From Halieaceae bacterium (GTDB taxonomy: Bacteria > Pseudomonadota > Gammaproteobacteria > Pseudomonadales > Halieaceae), in NCBI GenBank assembly GCA_902547755.1, contig CACCPA010000004.1, forward strand, positions 1 through 64,000: a stretch of 64,000 bases of DNA. The letters run 5' to 3'. The notes below the pieces were generated by a model. The model saw nothing but the letters and a program-made list of their open reading frames with translations, did no database searches and was not told where the DNA came from. Numbering within the stretch: position 1 is the first letter of the stretch; every line of letters begins with the position of its first letter. The translations under genes and the position numbers were made by a program. Below, one piece after another: positions 44,017 to 53,155 of this stretch.

Positions 44017-46010
44017 CGAGGAGGATCTATTCCATAGGCGTCCAGCAGCTCCGCGCCGAGCGCACGTTTTAGTGGGTCAAGGTATTCTTCAAAGTTACGC
44101 CATTGATCGACGCCTGAGGTATTGATGGGCTGGCGCACTTGCTCCGCACTGGGTGTTCTCACGGTGCGTTTCGTCTTGTGAAACTCCACGCACGACTCCT
44201 CAAATTCGAGACCACAGAACTCCAGAATGCGTCGTACCTGAGTCTCGAGGTCATCGATGACGTCCTCGTGCTGAACCCGCAAAACAAAGCCGGGTAACAC
44301 TTCATCCCAATGATTCATGAGATCAACGTACTGTTTGTAGTAGTTACCTATCTCCTCTAAACCGTAGGAGAATTCCTGACCCTCACCAAACAACTGTTTA
44401 TAACCACTAAAGCAACACGCCATGGGGTGTCGTCGCGCATCGATTACTTTCGAATTGGGAAGGATGAGCTTGATAAGCCCGACGTGGAAAAAGTTGTTTG
44501 GCATCTTGTCGATAAAACGAGGCGCAGTGCCTCGGTAAGCGCGTGTGTCCTCGATAAATTGTAGGCCGAATTGCTCAAACCGCTCAGCCGGTAGCTCGCC
44601 CAAAATACGCGGATAGCGTGGGCTAGGGTCACTTGCCTTATCTCGCCCACGCAATCGCTTCGCCAGATCGAGGATATCGTGCAGCTCCATCGTGCCGTCA
44701 ACCTGTGAATGCGATGCGAGTATTTGCTCTAGCAAGGTTGAGCCCGCACGCGGCAATCCGACAATAAAGATGGGGTCGGGCGCGGCATGGCCGACATTGC
44801 CGAGGCGATCAAACAGTGAGTCTTTGCAGACATCTATTTGGGTAGAGATGCGGATGTCGAGCTGCTCACGGCTGTGATTCGATGCCGCAAGTTTTAGTGC
44901 GTTTCCTTGTTGATAGTTTTCAAACGCGGGCGCGAAATTTTTACTGTCCTCGTTCGCCTTCCCAAGAGCAAAGTGCATTTGAATGCGGTCGAGCTCCGGA
45001 GTGCTATCGCTACTCAACCTTTCGGTCATCGCGTTGACTTCATCCTCGGTGAAGCGATAGGACTTGGTGTTTGCCAAGCTCCAAAAGGCGTCCCCAAAAC
45101 TTGGGTTCAAGTGATAGGCCTGTTTAAAGAGGTCTATGGCGCGATGGGATTCACCGGTCGCGTTGTAGATGTGTGCTAGCGAAACCCGAAGCGCAGGATC
45201 TTTTGGCATCGTCCGGATCATCTCTTGATACACCCGGATGGCCTCTTCATTCTCACCGACACCAAAACAGACTGACGCATAGAGCGCTTGCACCTGCTGG
45301 GGAGGATTATCGAAACGTTGGTACATCGACTGTGCGCGCGTGTGTGCCTTATGAAAGCGCTGGCGTCTGAGCAGGACATGAGTCAGCTGAATTTCAGCGT
45401 CGTAGTGCTCAGGCTCAAGCTCCATCACAGTCTCCAGAAGGAATTCTGCATCGTCGAATACACCCGTTCGAGTAGCGATCTCAGCCATTAAACGCATGCC
45501 TTCAACATGCGTTTTGTTCTGCTGCATGAAGTAGCGGCAAAGACGCTCCGCATCACCGAGTCGATTAGCTGCAAGGTAGCTAATAACGGTCCGCAGTTCG
45601 CTGGGGAGTGCGGCGAGAAATTCGACCTGTTTACCTGTCTGTTCAGCTCGAGGATCGCCAGTTCGTCGGTAGTAGGCAGCGATGAACTTCCAGCTATCAA
45701 TCAGAGACCCATCACGGTCCACAGCCTCTTCGAATGCAGATACCGCTTGTGGCTCACGCTTCAAAGCAAGTTCGCACAAGCCCATCTCTTGAAAGCCCCT
45801 GCCAAAGTCGGGCTTTTCTTCTGTAATAGCGGTCAGGAGTGCTAGTGCTTTATCGTGATTACCTTCTGCGCGTTCTAGTACCGCGAGCGTGTAGCGTGCT
45901 TCAAAGTTATCGGGCTCAGCGGTGAGTGCTTCGCTTAGTAAGGCCCGGGACTCGCTAAAGGCTCGGTTGCCCATGGCTACTCGGGCTTGTTGAATAGACT
46001 CTGCAATCAC
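44013..46010 (-). CDS. Long TPR-repeat sulfotransferase
   Basis: A 665-residue protein with an N-terminal tetratricopeptide array (about 1-340, ten or so repeats) and a C-terminal sulfotransferase domain (about 395-650). PAPS-binding segments are FIVGLPRAGSTLLEQILASH and VIDARRHPMACCFSGYKQLF. It shares its layout with the protein at 35301-36884. The start is GTG. It lies downstream of the 951-residue TonB receptor but after a terminator, so expression may depend on readthrough or a weak local promoter. The acceptor is unknown. Confidence 0.9.
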   Translation of the reverse strand: MIAESIQQARVAMGNRAFSESRALLSEALTAEPDNFEARYTLAVLERAEGNHDKALALLTAITEEKPDFGRGFQEMGLCELALKREPQAVSAFEEAVDRDGSLIDSWKFIAAYYRRTGDPRAEQTGKQVEFLAALPSELRTVISYLAANRLGDAERLCRYFMQQNKTHVEGMRLMAEIATRTGVFDDAEFLLETVMELEPEHYDAEIQLTHVLLRRQRFHKAHTRAQSMYQRFDNPPQQVQALYASVCFGVGENEEAIRVYQEMIRTMPKDPALRVSLAHIYNATGESHRAIDLFKQAYHLNPSFGDAFWSLANTKSYRFTEDEVNAMTERLSSDSTPELDRIQMHFALGKANEDSKNFAPAFENYQQGNALKLAASNHSREQLDIRISTQIDVCKDSLFDRLGNVGHAAPDPIFIVGLPRAGSTLLEQILASHSQVDGTMELHDILDLAKRLRGRDKASDPSPRYPRILGELPAERFEQFGLQFIEDTRAYRGTAPRFIDKMPNNFFHVGLIKLILPNSKVIDARRHPMACCFSGYKQLFGEGQEFSYGLEEIGNYYKQYVDLMNHWDEVLPGFVLRVQHEDVIDDLETQVRRILEFCGLEFEESCVEFHKTKRTVRTPSAEQVRQPINTSGVDQWRNFEEYLDPLKRALGAELLDAYGIDPPR

Positions 46011-46041
46011 TGAATAAACTTTCTTCTTAGTAGAAATAAAA

Positions 46042-46068
46042 AAAGGGCGGACACTGTCCGCCCTTTGT
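46042..46068 (-). terminator. Rho-independent terminator after the 951-residue TonB receptor
   Basis: AAAGGGCGGAC and GTCCGCCCTTT form an eleven-base stem with a short loop. On the minus strand it is followed by eight T. It lies between the receptor stop and the TPR-sulfotransferase start. Confidence 0.9.
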
Positions 46069-46091
46069 AGGGTACTAACTTAGGCTCTCAA

Positions 46092-48947
46092 TCAGAAGCG
46101 GTAAGAGAGTCTCATACCAAGCGTTCTGGGTCGGTTGACCGTGGCTTCAGGCGTAAACTTACCCGCCGTTTGCACGATCGCACCTTCTTCGCTTGTAAGG
46201 TTACGAATGTAAACCTCTGCAAGCCAGTTGTCCTTCTCCACACCTGCACTCAGGTTGATCATGGTTGCTGACTCGTTTACGAAGCGTGTACTCGCTGGAA
46301 GGTTGCCGGTGCGGTCGTTGACCGTTCCGAAAGCGCCACCTTCATTTTGTAGTCCCAAACCGGAGGCGCTACCGTAGGCAAGGACCGCGGTGTCATCCAT
46401 AAAGGCCGCACTGCCTACGATGCCGGCTACCGATTCACCTCTATGTATTAATGCAGCTGTTACATAGCCGTTGGCGCCCATGCTGGGAACTTCATAATCG
46501 TAGCGGACGCGAATGTTACCCGAGAAGCGAGGTGCGAGAGGCAGCTCGGATCCAACAGGTACCGCAACACCCTGCAACTGAGGATTCAGACGAGTAATTT
46601 CCGTGTCGAGGAAGCTGGCAGCACCTGAGATCAACAGGTTGTTGCCGGCAGCCCACTGGAAATCAACATCGACACCATTTGACTCAGCGTCACCCACGTT
46701 CTCCATGAAAACCAGGAACGCTACGTTTGATGGGTCAAAACGAGATACCTGTAGGTCAGTGATCTCGGTCATGTAGAAGCTGGCGTTTAAGCGCAGTGTG
46801 CGATCGAGGAACTCGCCCTTCATACCAAACTCGATGTTCTCAAGTGTATCGGTAACCGCTACCGCCGGTACCACATACCCCTCGTATACACCACTCTGGT
46901 TTGCTGCCAGCTGCCCTGCGTTACGGTTCTGCGTCGCTGGGCGGTAACCCTCGGAGTAGATACCGTAAACCATCACGTCGTCAGACAAGTTGTAGTTCAG
47001 AGATAGTCGAACAATAGTATCTTCTTCCTCTGTAGAGCCATCGGGCGAAATGGCGCTAATGTCGAGGTTGCCATTTTGAATGGCAGTAAGTGTCGCAGCG
47101 TTACTACCGCCACCTCGGAACATGTCGCGAGCACCGTTGGGGCTGGTTGCGTTCAAGATGATGTTGTCATCACCCGATGCACCGTAGGCGCCTAGTGTCA
47201 GCATGCGGGCCGTTACATCGTTACTGAAGGCATTACTATTACAGCGGCCATCTGCGGTGACCTCAGCATTGCCAAAGCCTGCACCTGCAGGTGTCTCACG
47301 ATCAGTGAAGGGCGCACCATATCGACAGCCGAACGAGAAGTTTGAAGCGCCTTGCAACTGAGACTTAAGATCGTAGCGACGTGCGCTTAACGCAACCGTT
47401 AAATCGTCAGTGAGATCGAATGCAACCTCACCAAAGAACGCGGTCTCTTCCTCGGTTCGAGTGTAGTCGTTATAGAACGTTGTCAGCGGACTTCGAGGAC
47501 CTACCGTATTTGTGCCCGCGGTATTTGGAATAGTCGTATTTCCAACTTCAAACGGAGCGCCCGAGCCAAAGTAGTTGACTATGTGCTCACTGAACGCATC
47601 GTTTGTCGATAAGTACTGGAATTCACCAATGTGAGTCGTGTCGACATCACTTATGTACACTCCCGCCATCCAGCGCAGACGGTTGTCTGGGTCGCTGCTG
47701 ACACGAATTTCGTGAGTAGTGCGCTCGTTGGTAGAGACGTCAGCGTACTGCTTAGTGGGGTCGTAGCAGTTGTTGGGCGCATTGGCCTTATCACCTGAGT
47801 AGATGTTGCCGCTACACAGGTAGTAAGTGATGTAGCCACCACCATTGTTGTAGTGGGTGTAGTCAATCAATGAGTCGACTTCACGGTCGATATACCCGCC
47901 GCTGTAAACCAAATCTAGGTTGGCGACTCGGCCCTCTAGCGTCCATGTAGTAATATCAAACTCATCGAGGTTGTGCTCAGGCACAAACTTCTGCGACTTC
48001 TCGTCACCCAAACTGGGATCAACCAGGAATGAGCCGTCTACATCAATTTCCTGAGACAGATGTGTGACCAGCATGCTCCATTCGTCGTTGATGTCATAGC
48101 TTCCCGCGACTCGGAAACCGTTGTACTTGGCTTCGTTCCAGTCATCCTTGGCTATATCGGCGTTCGATGCTGATTGGACCGTGGTCATCGGGAAGTCACT
48201 AAAAAATGGCCCATAACCGGCAGAGTTATTGCGGTCGATAACGTCACCGTTCGGTGTAAATGTCCCCTGGGCGTTATCGATCCAGCCGCCCTGGTTGTCG
48301 CTGTAGCCGACAAAACGCATGGCTGCGCGATCGCTCAACGGAATATTGATCATCGCCTCGACATTGTTACTGCCTGCACCGCCCGACGTTGAGCTCATGC
48401 CAAAATCAATGCTGGCCTCGAACTCATCCTGGTTTGGCTTGTTTGTAATAAGGCGCATGTTGCCGGACTGCGAACTCGCGCCAAAGAGCGTGCCCTGTGG
48501 ACCTGAGAGCACCTCGATTCGCTCTAGATCAGCAGCATAAATATCCAAGTTACGGGCACCAAACGATACCGGCATCTCGTCAAAATAGAGTGCTACACCA
48601 GGAGCAGAGCCCTGTGCTGGGGCCACAGTAATCGAGGATTGCTCCGACGCTGAACCTCGAATGTAAATTTCTTTTTGACCTGGGCCGATACCGGCACTCA
48701 CTACGTTGGGTAGAAACTCGACGTAGTCGTCAAAGGTCATGATGTTCTGCGATCGCATCGAATCGCCAGTTAAGGCATTCACAGAGATTGGAACATCTTG
48801 GAGATTTTCAGCACGCTTTGTCGCAGTGACTACGACCTCCTCAAGCCGAAGGTTTTGCGCGAGTGCTGTAGACGCTAAAGCCGGCGCAATAGCAGCGGCC
48901 ACGGCGAGCGCCAAGGGACGCTTGCCAAACTGTTTGGTGAAAAACAT
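46092..48947 (-). CDS. Large TonB-dependent receptor, substrate unknown
   Basis: A 951-residue outer-membrane receptor. It has a signal peptide (cleavage near ALAQN), a TonB box region with LRLEEVVVTATKRAENL, and a plug (about 45-170) with EIYIRGSASEQSS and IEVLSGPQGTLFGASSQSG. The barrel ends LGMRLSYRF. It is long for the family because of large extracellular loops (for example around 370-480 and 560-660). The upstream gene is a divergent BCCT transporter, and two sulfotransferase genes follow. A sulfated, peptide or glycan substrate is possible but not shown. Confidence 0.92.
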   Translation of the reverse strand: MFFTKQFGKRPLALAVAAAIAPALASTALAQNLRLEEVVVTATKRAENLQDVPISVNALTGDSMRSQNIMTFDDYVEFLPNVVSAGIGPGQKEIYIRGSASEQSSITVAPAQGSAPGVALYFDEMPVSFGARNLDIYAADLERIEVLSGPQGTLFGASSQSGNMRLITNKPNQDEFEASIDFGMSSTSGGAGSNNVEAMINIPLSDRAAMRFVGYSDNQGGWIDNAQGTFTPNGDVIDRNNSAGYGPFFSDFPMTTVQSASNADIAKDDWNEAKYNGFRVAGSYDINDEWSMLVTHLSQEIDVDGSFLVDPSLGDEKSQKFVPEHNLDEFDITTWTLEGRVANLDLVYSGGYIDREVDSLIDYTHYNNGGGYITYYLCSGNIYSGDKANAPNNCYDPTKQYADVSTNERTTHEIRVSSDPDNRLRWMAGVYISDVDTTHIGEFQYLSTNDAFSEHIVNYFGSGAPFEVGNTTIPNTAGTNTVGPRSPLTTFYNDYTRTEEETAFFGEVAFDLTDDLTVALSARRYDLKSQLQGASNFSFGCRYGAPFTDRETPAGAGFGNAEVTADGRCNSNAFSNDVTARMLTLGAYGASGDDNIILNATSPNGARDMFRGGGSNAATLTAIQNGNLDISAISPDGSTEEEDTIVRLSLNYNLSDDVMVYGIYSEGYRPATQNRNAGQLAANQSGVYEGYVVPAVAVTDTLENIEFGMKGEFLDRTLRLNASFYMTEITDLQVSRFDPSNVAFLVFMENVGDAESNGVDVDFQWAAGNNLLISGAASFLDTEITRLNPQLQGVAVPVGSELPLAPRFSGNIRVRYDYEVPSMGANGYVTAALIHRGESVAGIVGSAAFMDDTAVLAYGSASGLGLQNEGGAFGTVNDRTGNLPASTRFVNESATMINLSAGVEKDNWLAEVYIRNLTSEEGAIVQTAGKFTPEATVNRPRTLGMRLSYRF

Positions 48948-49013
48948 AGGGCTTTTCCGTTTTTAGAGTGGTTAGAAGATTCTAGCTCAAAGCATTTCAT
49001 TGGTATAGCCCGG

Positions 49014-49062
49014 GCCAAAAAAATGGTAAATTATTGTTTTAAATTAAAAAATTTTAAAAAAG
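49014..49062. other. AT-rich divergent promoter tract
   Basis: About 50 bases of nearly pure A and T (stretches such as TTTTAAATTAAAAAATTTTA) in the 220-base space between the receptor and BCCT genes. It is probably an UP-element or nucleoid-protein site; no clear -35/-10 pair was assigned. Confidence 0.4.
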
Positions 49063-49171
49063 CGCGAATAATTGATACGCAAACTACTTTTTGCTCTTTT
49101 CATTGCTTGGGGAAGTGTTTGCCAGACAGTTACTGTTACACTTCGTCAACACTCTTATAAGTAAGCGTTAC

Positions 49172-51127
49172 ATGTTGAATTTGTCTGATCGCGGCTTTGT
49201 CGTTGACCGCGCTGTATTCATTCCGTCTATCGCCTTTTTGCTAAGCACAGTGGGTATCGTTCTCCTATTTCCCGATGCCAGCGGGTCGGCGTTCGGCATG
49301 CTACAGGCAGCGATCGTGGAGAATGCGAGTTGGTTCTACGGGATTGTGATGGCCATATTGTTGGTCGCATCGGTCGTGCTGGCATTTTCTCGCGTCGGCA
49401 ACATTCGACTGGGTCCTGACAATTCGTCACCTGACTACAGTCTTTTTTCGTGGTTATCGATGCTTTTTGCTGCGGGGGTTGGGATTGGGCTCATGTTCTA
49501 TGGTGTGGCGGAACCCGTGGTTCACTACCTTAGACCTCCGGTTGGTCAGGGCACTGTAGTGGGCGGAGAGAATCAGGCGGTCAACCTGACCATGCTCCAC
49601 TGGGGATTCAATGCCTGGTCTGTCTACGCACTGATGGCCTTGGTGCTGGCTTACTTCTCGTTTCGGCGAGGTTTGCCGCTGACACTGCGCTCAGCGTTCT
49701 TTCCTATTTTGGGTGACCGTATCTATGGCCCCTGGGGTGCGGCAATCGATGTGTTCGCCATCGTATGCACAACCTTCGGGATTTCAACTAGCCTGGGACT
49801 AGGCGTCGAGCAGCTGAGCACGGGCCTCAATTACCTGTTTGGTGTGCCGGAGTCTGGCGGTCTCAAACTGGCTATCACCGTCGCGATCATGGCGATGGCA
49901 GCGGTATCCGTAGCGCTGGGTCTAGACTCTGGCATTAAACGTCTTTCAGAGATCAACTCCTTTCTTGCGATAGCGCTCCTGTGCTTCGTGCTACTGATCG
50001 GGCCTACGGCCCTGATCTTGGGCGGTACGCTGGAGAACTTCGGTTATTACGTGGCTAACCTGATAACCACGTCGACCAATCTTTTCACTTACGAAGACAC
50101 TGAGTGGCTGGGAGGCTGGACGATCTTCTACTGGGGCTGGTGGATTAGTTGGGCGCCTTTTGTCGGCATCTTCATCGCACGCATTTCGCGTGGTCGCACC
50201 ATTCGAGAGTTTTTGATTGGTGTGATGGTGGCGCCGACCTTGTTTGTAGTTCTTTGGATGAACGTTTTTGGTGGCAGCGCCATTGAATTAATTCATTCAG
50301 GTGAATTGGCGTTTGGCGAAGCCGTCGCAAATGATCAGCCGCTGGGTCTTTTCTTATTCTTAGACTACTTGCCTGGTACGTTTTACCTCTCGCTCTTGAG
50401 TCTGGTGATGATTGTTATCTTTTTTGTCACCTCGGCCGACAGTGGTGCCTTGGTGCTCAACATGATGGCATCAGGTGGCGTTGATGAGACGCCTGTATTT
50501 CAGCGTGTTCTTTGGACAGGCATCATTGCTGCGATCTCGGCTACGCTCTTGATTACCGGTGGCTTAGGAGCATTGCAAACCGCGACGATTGCAAGCGCGC
50601 TTCCCTTTTCGCTAATCCTACTGGGGGCCCTGTGGGGACTTCAGCGATCCCTGCAATCGGATCTGCAGTCGAGTTTCGGCAAAGCATCAACGAGTTTTGA
50701 TACCGATGCGGGTGTTGACTGGCAGTCTCGATTGGGTGCGCTTTTAACAGCACCCTCGGACAACACAGTTATCACGTTCCAGCGGGAAACCGTACTTCCT
50801 GCGCTGTCGGCGTTTGCTGCGGAGCTCAATAAAAATGGCCTCGCTGCAACGGTTACCGACCTCATTGGTACCGATGGGTCGATCGCGCTGAGTGCTGGAG
50901 TCACCGAGGAGTCTGGCTTTAGTTATGCAGTTAGGCTGGCGCCTCAGGGTGTGGAGGCGTCTGCTGAAACGGGCGTAGATGAGGTTGTGCTTCCCGTCGA
51001 GGGGTCGACATCGGTCACGGAAGTACACCTAGCCTCAGGCTCCGCGGGGTACTGCTTATGGGGTCTCACCCAGACACAAGTTATCGCCGATGTGCTCGCG
51101 CAATTCGAACAGCACCGCAGGACCTAG
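49172..51127 (+). CDS. BCCT-family betaine/carnitine/choline transporter
   Basis: A 651-residue Na+- or H+-coupled importer of quaternary amines or related osmolytes. It has twelve membrane segments with the BCCT hallmarks MFYGVAEPVVHYLRPP and the substrate-site helix WTIFYWGWWISWAPFVGIF followed by ARISRGRTIREF. A ~120-residue cytoplasmic tail follows the last helix, as in BetT-type proteins that sense osmotic stress. The ATG at 49172 is preferred; an upstream in-frame start would add 27 residues of poor fit. The substrate is undetermined. Confidence 0.92.
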   Translation: MLNLSDRGFVVDRAVFIPSIAFLLSTVGIVLLFPDASGSAFGMLQAAIVENASWFYGIVMAILLVASVVLAFSRVGNIRLGPDNSSPDYSLFSWLSMLFAAGVGIGLMFYGVAEPVVHYLRPPVGQGTVVGGENQAVNLTMLHWGFNAWSVYALMALVLAYFSFRRGLPLTLRSAFFPILGDRIYGPWGAAIDVFAIVCTTFGISTSLGLGVEQLSTGLNYLFGVPESGGLKLAITVAIMAMAAVSVALGLDSGIKRLSEINSFLAIALLCFVLLIGPTALILGGTLENFGYYVANLITTSTNLFTYEDTEWLGGWTIFYWGWWISWAPFVGIFIARISRGRTIREFLIGVMVAPTLFVVLWMNVFGGSAIELIHSGELAFGEAVANDQPLGLFLFLDYLPGTFYLSLLSLVMIVIFFVTSADSGALVLNMMASGGVDETPVFQRVLWTGIIAAISATLLITGGLGALQTATIASALPFSLILLGALWGLQRSLQSDLQSSFGKASTSFDTDAGVDWQSRLGALLTAPSDNTVITFQRETVLPALSAFAAELNKNGLAATVTDLIGTDGSIALSAGVTEESGFSYAVRLAPQGVEASAETGVDEVVLPVEGSTSVTEVHLASGSAGYCLWGLTQTQVIADVLAQFEQHRRT

Positions 51128-51942
51128 TCGACGGTAGTAATCGCAGTGGCGGGTAGTTTCTTACCCGTCGGATTCAAGTCGCGCATGGCCGGGATCATTT
51201 GATTGAGTCGCGCTTGTCTGTCGTTAGGTGCAGGATGCGTGCTTAGAAATTCAGGTGGTCGATCGTCTCCCAGGCCTGACATCTTTTGCCATAAAGTCAC
51301 AGCGGCCTCCGGGTCGTATCCGGCGAGGGTTGCTAGCCGCATGCCAAGTGTGTCGGCCTCACGTTCTGCCACCCGACTGTTGGGTAGTTGTAGGGCGACC
51401 TGGGCCAAGAGCTCCGCATTTTGCCCCGCAGTCCCACTGCCATCAGTCGCAGCACTGACGGCCACCAGACCCAGTTGGATCGCCATTGCTCGTGACATCC
51501 GTTCTGCCGTATGGTCCGCAAGTGCGTGAGAAATCTCGTGTCCCATAATCTGAGCAAATTCGGCGTCGGTAAGCTCCAGCTCGTCAAATAGGCCAGTGTA
51601 CACAGCCATTTTGCCGCCGGCCATGCACCAGGCGTTCACGGTGTCCGCATCGTCGACAATTACTACACTCCAGTCCCAATCCGCAGACTTTGGGAAGTTC
51701 TCAACGGCGGCAGTAACTACTCGGCCGGTAACGCGACGAACTCGGGACTCTATTAATCGATCTTGGGATATCTCGTCCTCGGCGCGGAGTGCCTCTACGG
51801 CTTGCCGATAGGCTCCGCGGGACTGCTGTATCGCTGACTCAGGGGAAACAATAAGAAATTGGCTTCTGCCTGTTGGGCTGGTGCTGCAACCCACGACGAG
51901 GCAAAGCATTAGGGCGGATAAAACATGGTGGATCCGGCGCAT
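51124..51942 (-). CDS. M48-family metalloprotease lipoprotein
   Basis: A 272-residue outer-envelope protease. The ATG at 51942 has GGAG upstream and gives a lipoprotein signal ending LVVGC; in-frame starts further up run into gpsA. The zinc motif HEISH is in MGHEISHALADHTAE and the third ligand Glu in EREADTLGM. It resembles LoiP/YcaL-type proteases that degrade damaged outer-membrane proteins. Its tail overlaps the BCCT stop by four bases. The cysteine of the lipobox would be modified by the Lgt encoded at 2189. Confidence 0.9.
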   Translation of the reverse strand: MRRIHHVLSALMLCLVVGCSTSPTGRSQFLIVSPESAIQQSRGAYRQAVEALRAEDEISQDRLIESRVRRVTGRVVTAAVENFPKSADWDWSVVIVDDADTVNAWCMAGGKMAVYTGLFDELELTDAEFAQIMGHEISHALADHTAERMSRAMAIQLGLVAVSAATDGSGTAGQNAELLAQVALQLPNSRVAEREADTLGMRLATLAGYDPEAAVTLWQKMSGLGDDRPPEFLSTHPAPNDRQARLNQMIPAMRDLNPTGKKLPATAITTVD

Positions 51943-51997
51943 TATCGGGGACTCCAAGGTTATCGTGTGATCAAGATGCAGCCCGCTCGGCAGTGCG

Positions 51998-53014
51998 TCA
52001 ACCGGGTTCTGATTCAGCGCCCGCAACGACTCTAATAAGGCCTCGATAGACTCGTGTTGCATCAGCCTTGCCTTCGAGGATGCGTTGAATCTCACTACAA
52101 ATGGGCACCTCGATGTGGTGGCGGTTTGCCAGCGAAACTACGGTGGGCGCACTTTTTACACCCTCCGCTACCATGTTCATCGCGTCGGTTATCTCTTGTA
52201 CCGATTTTCCTTGCGCCAGTTGCAGTCCCACATGTCGATTCCGGCTTTGAGGACTGGTGCAGGTTGCGATCATATCGCCCATACCCGCGAGCCCTGCGAA
52301 GGTGTCTGCGCGACCACCCAACGCAGTGCCTAATCGCGTGATCTCGGCGAGACCGCGCGTAATGAGTGCGGCTCGAGTGTTGTCACCGGCGCCAAGACCA
52401 TCTCCCAGACCTACCGCGAGCGCAATGATATTTTTAAGGACGCCACCGAGCTCGCACCCAATCACATCGTCGTTTCGATAGACACGAAACAGACCGACGT
52501 TGAGCACGGGCTGTAACCAGTCTGCCGAGGCATTATCGAGTGCGAGTACGCTTGCTGCGGCTTTTCCTTCGAGGATTTCCCTAGCCAGGTTCGGCCCGGT
52601 CAGCACACCCACTGGATGATCGGGGCAGTACTCGTGAATCACCTCGGTCATCCGCTTCTGCGTCGTGGCTTCGAGTCCCTTGGTCATACTGATGATGGGG
52701 GCGCCGCTATGAACCAAAGGTGCAACCTGCTCAAACACACTACGAAAGTTGTGCGAGGGAATGGCCATAAAAACAGCATGGGCGTCGTTTATGGCCTCTT
52801 CGAGACTCGTGGTTGCGGACAATAGAGGATTTAGATTGAGACCTTCGAGGTAGCGGCTGTGGGTATTCGAACCATTAATCTCATCCACGACATCCGGATC
52901 GCGCGCCCACAGCGTTACGTTAGCATTACGACAGACCAGCGATGCCAGTGTCGTGCCCCATGAGCCTCCGCCGATGACGGCGAGACGTGTATTACTGTTT
53001 TTTGGTGAATTCAG
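51998..53014 (-). CDS. gpsA: Glycerol-3-phosphate dehydrogenase [NAD(P)+], non-canonical start
   Basis: GpsA makes sn-glycerol-3-phosphate from dihydroxyacetone phosphate for phospholipid synthesis. The nucleotide-binding motif LAVIGGGSWGTTLASL lies at about 11-26 and is followed by the expected TLWARD, SMTKGLE, GPNLAREI, and the catalytic ELGGVLKNIIALAVGLGDGL with its Lys. The open frame begins only at a TAA at 53021-53023, and no ATG, GTG or TTG occurs before the Rossmann motif. The first possible starts are ATT (53020) or CTG (53014). AAGGGG sits 9 bases before the CTG, giving 338 residues, a normal length. A GTG at 52888 would cut off the cofactor site. Confidence 0.9.
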   Translation of the reverse strand: MNSPKNSNTRLAVIGGGSWGTTLASLVCRNANVTLWARDPDVVDEINGSNTHSRYLEGLNLNPLLSATTSLEEAINDAHAVFMAIPSHNFRSVFEQVAPLVHSGAPIISMTKGLEATTQKRMTEVIHEYCPDHPVGVLTGPNLAREILEGKAAASVLALDNASADWLQPVLNVGLFRVYRNDDVIGCELGGVLKNIIALAVGLGDGLGAGDNTRAALITRGLAEITRLGTALGGRADTFAGLAGMGDMIATCTSPQSRNRHVGLQLAQGKSVQEITDAMNMVAEGVKSAPTVVSLANRHHIEVPICSEIQRILEGKADATRVYRGLIRVVAGAESEPG

Positions 53015-53155
53015 AGCAATTTACCCCTTAGCGCGCACAAAACGACGCGCGAGGATGTCGGTTCAAGATCAAAACATCAAGTTGAGGTGAATTTTCACCG
53101 TGTTGCCTTGTAGACTCAAGCCAAAGCGATGGTGTTTTGAGAGGCTCTGGGGGCT

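Noticed and set aside
52888-53155. gpsA treated as truncated pseudogene starting at the GTG at 52888
   Set aside because: The missing N-terminus with its GGGSWGTT cofactor motif is encoded in the same frame directly upstream; only the start codon is unusual.
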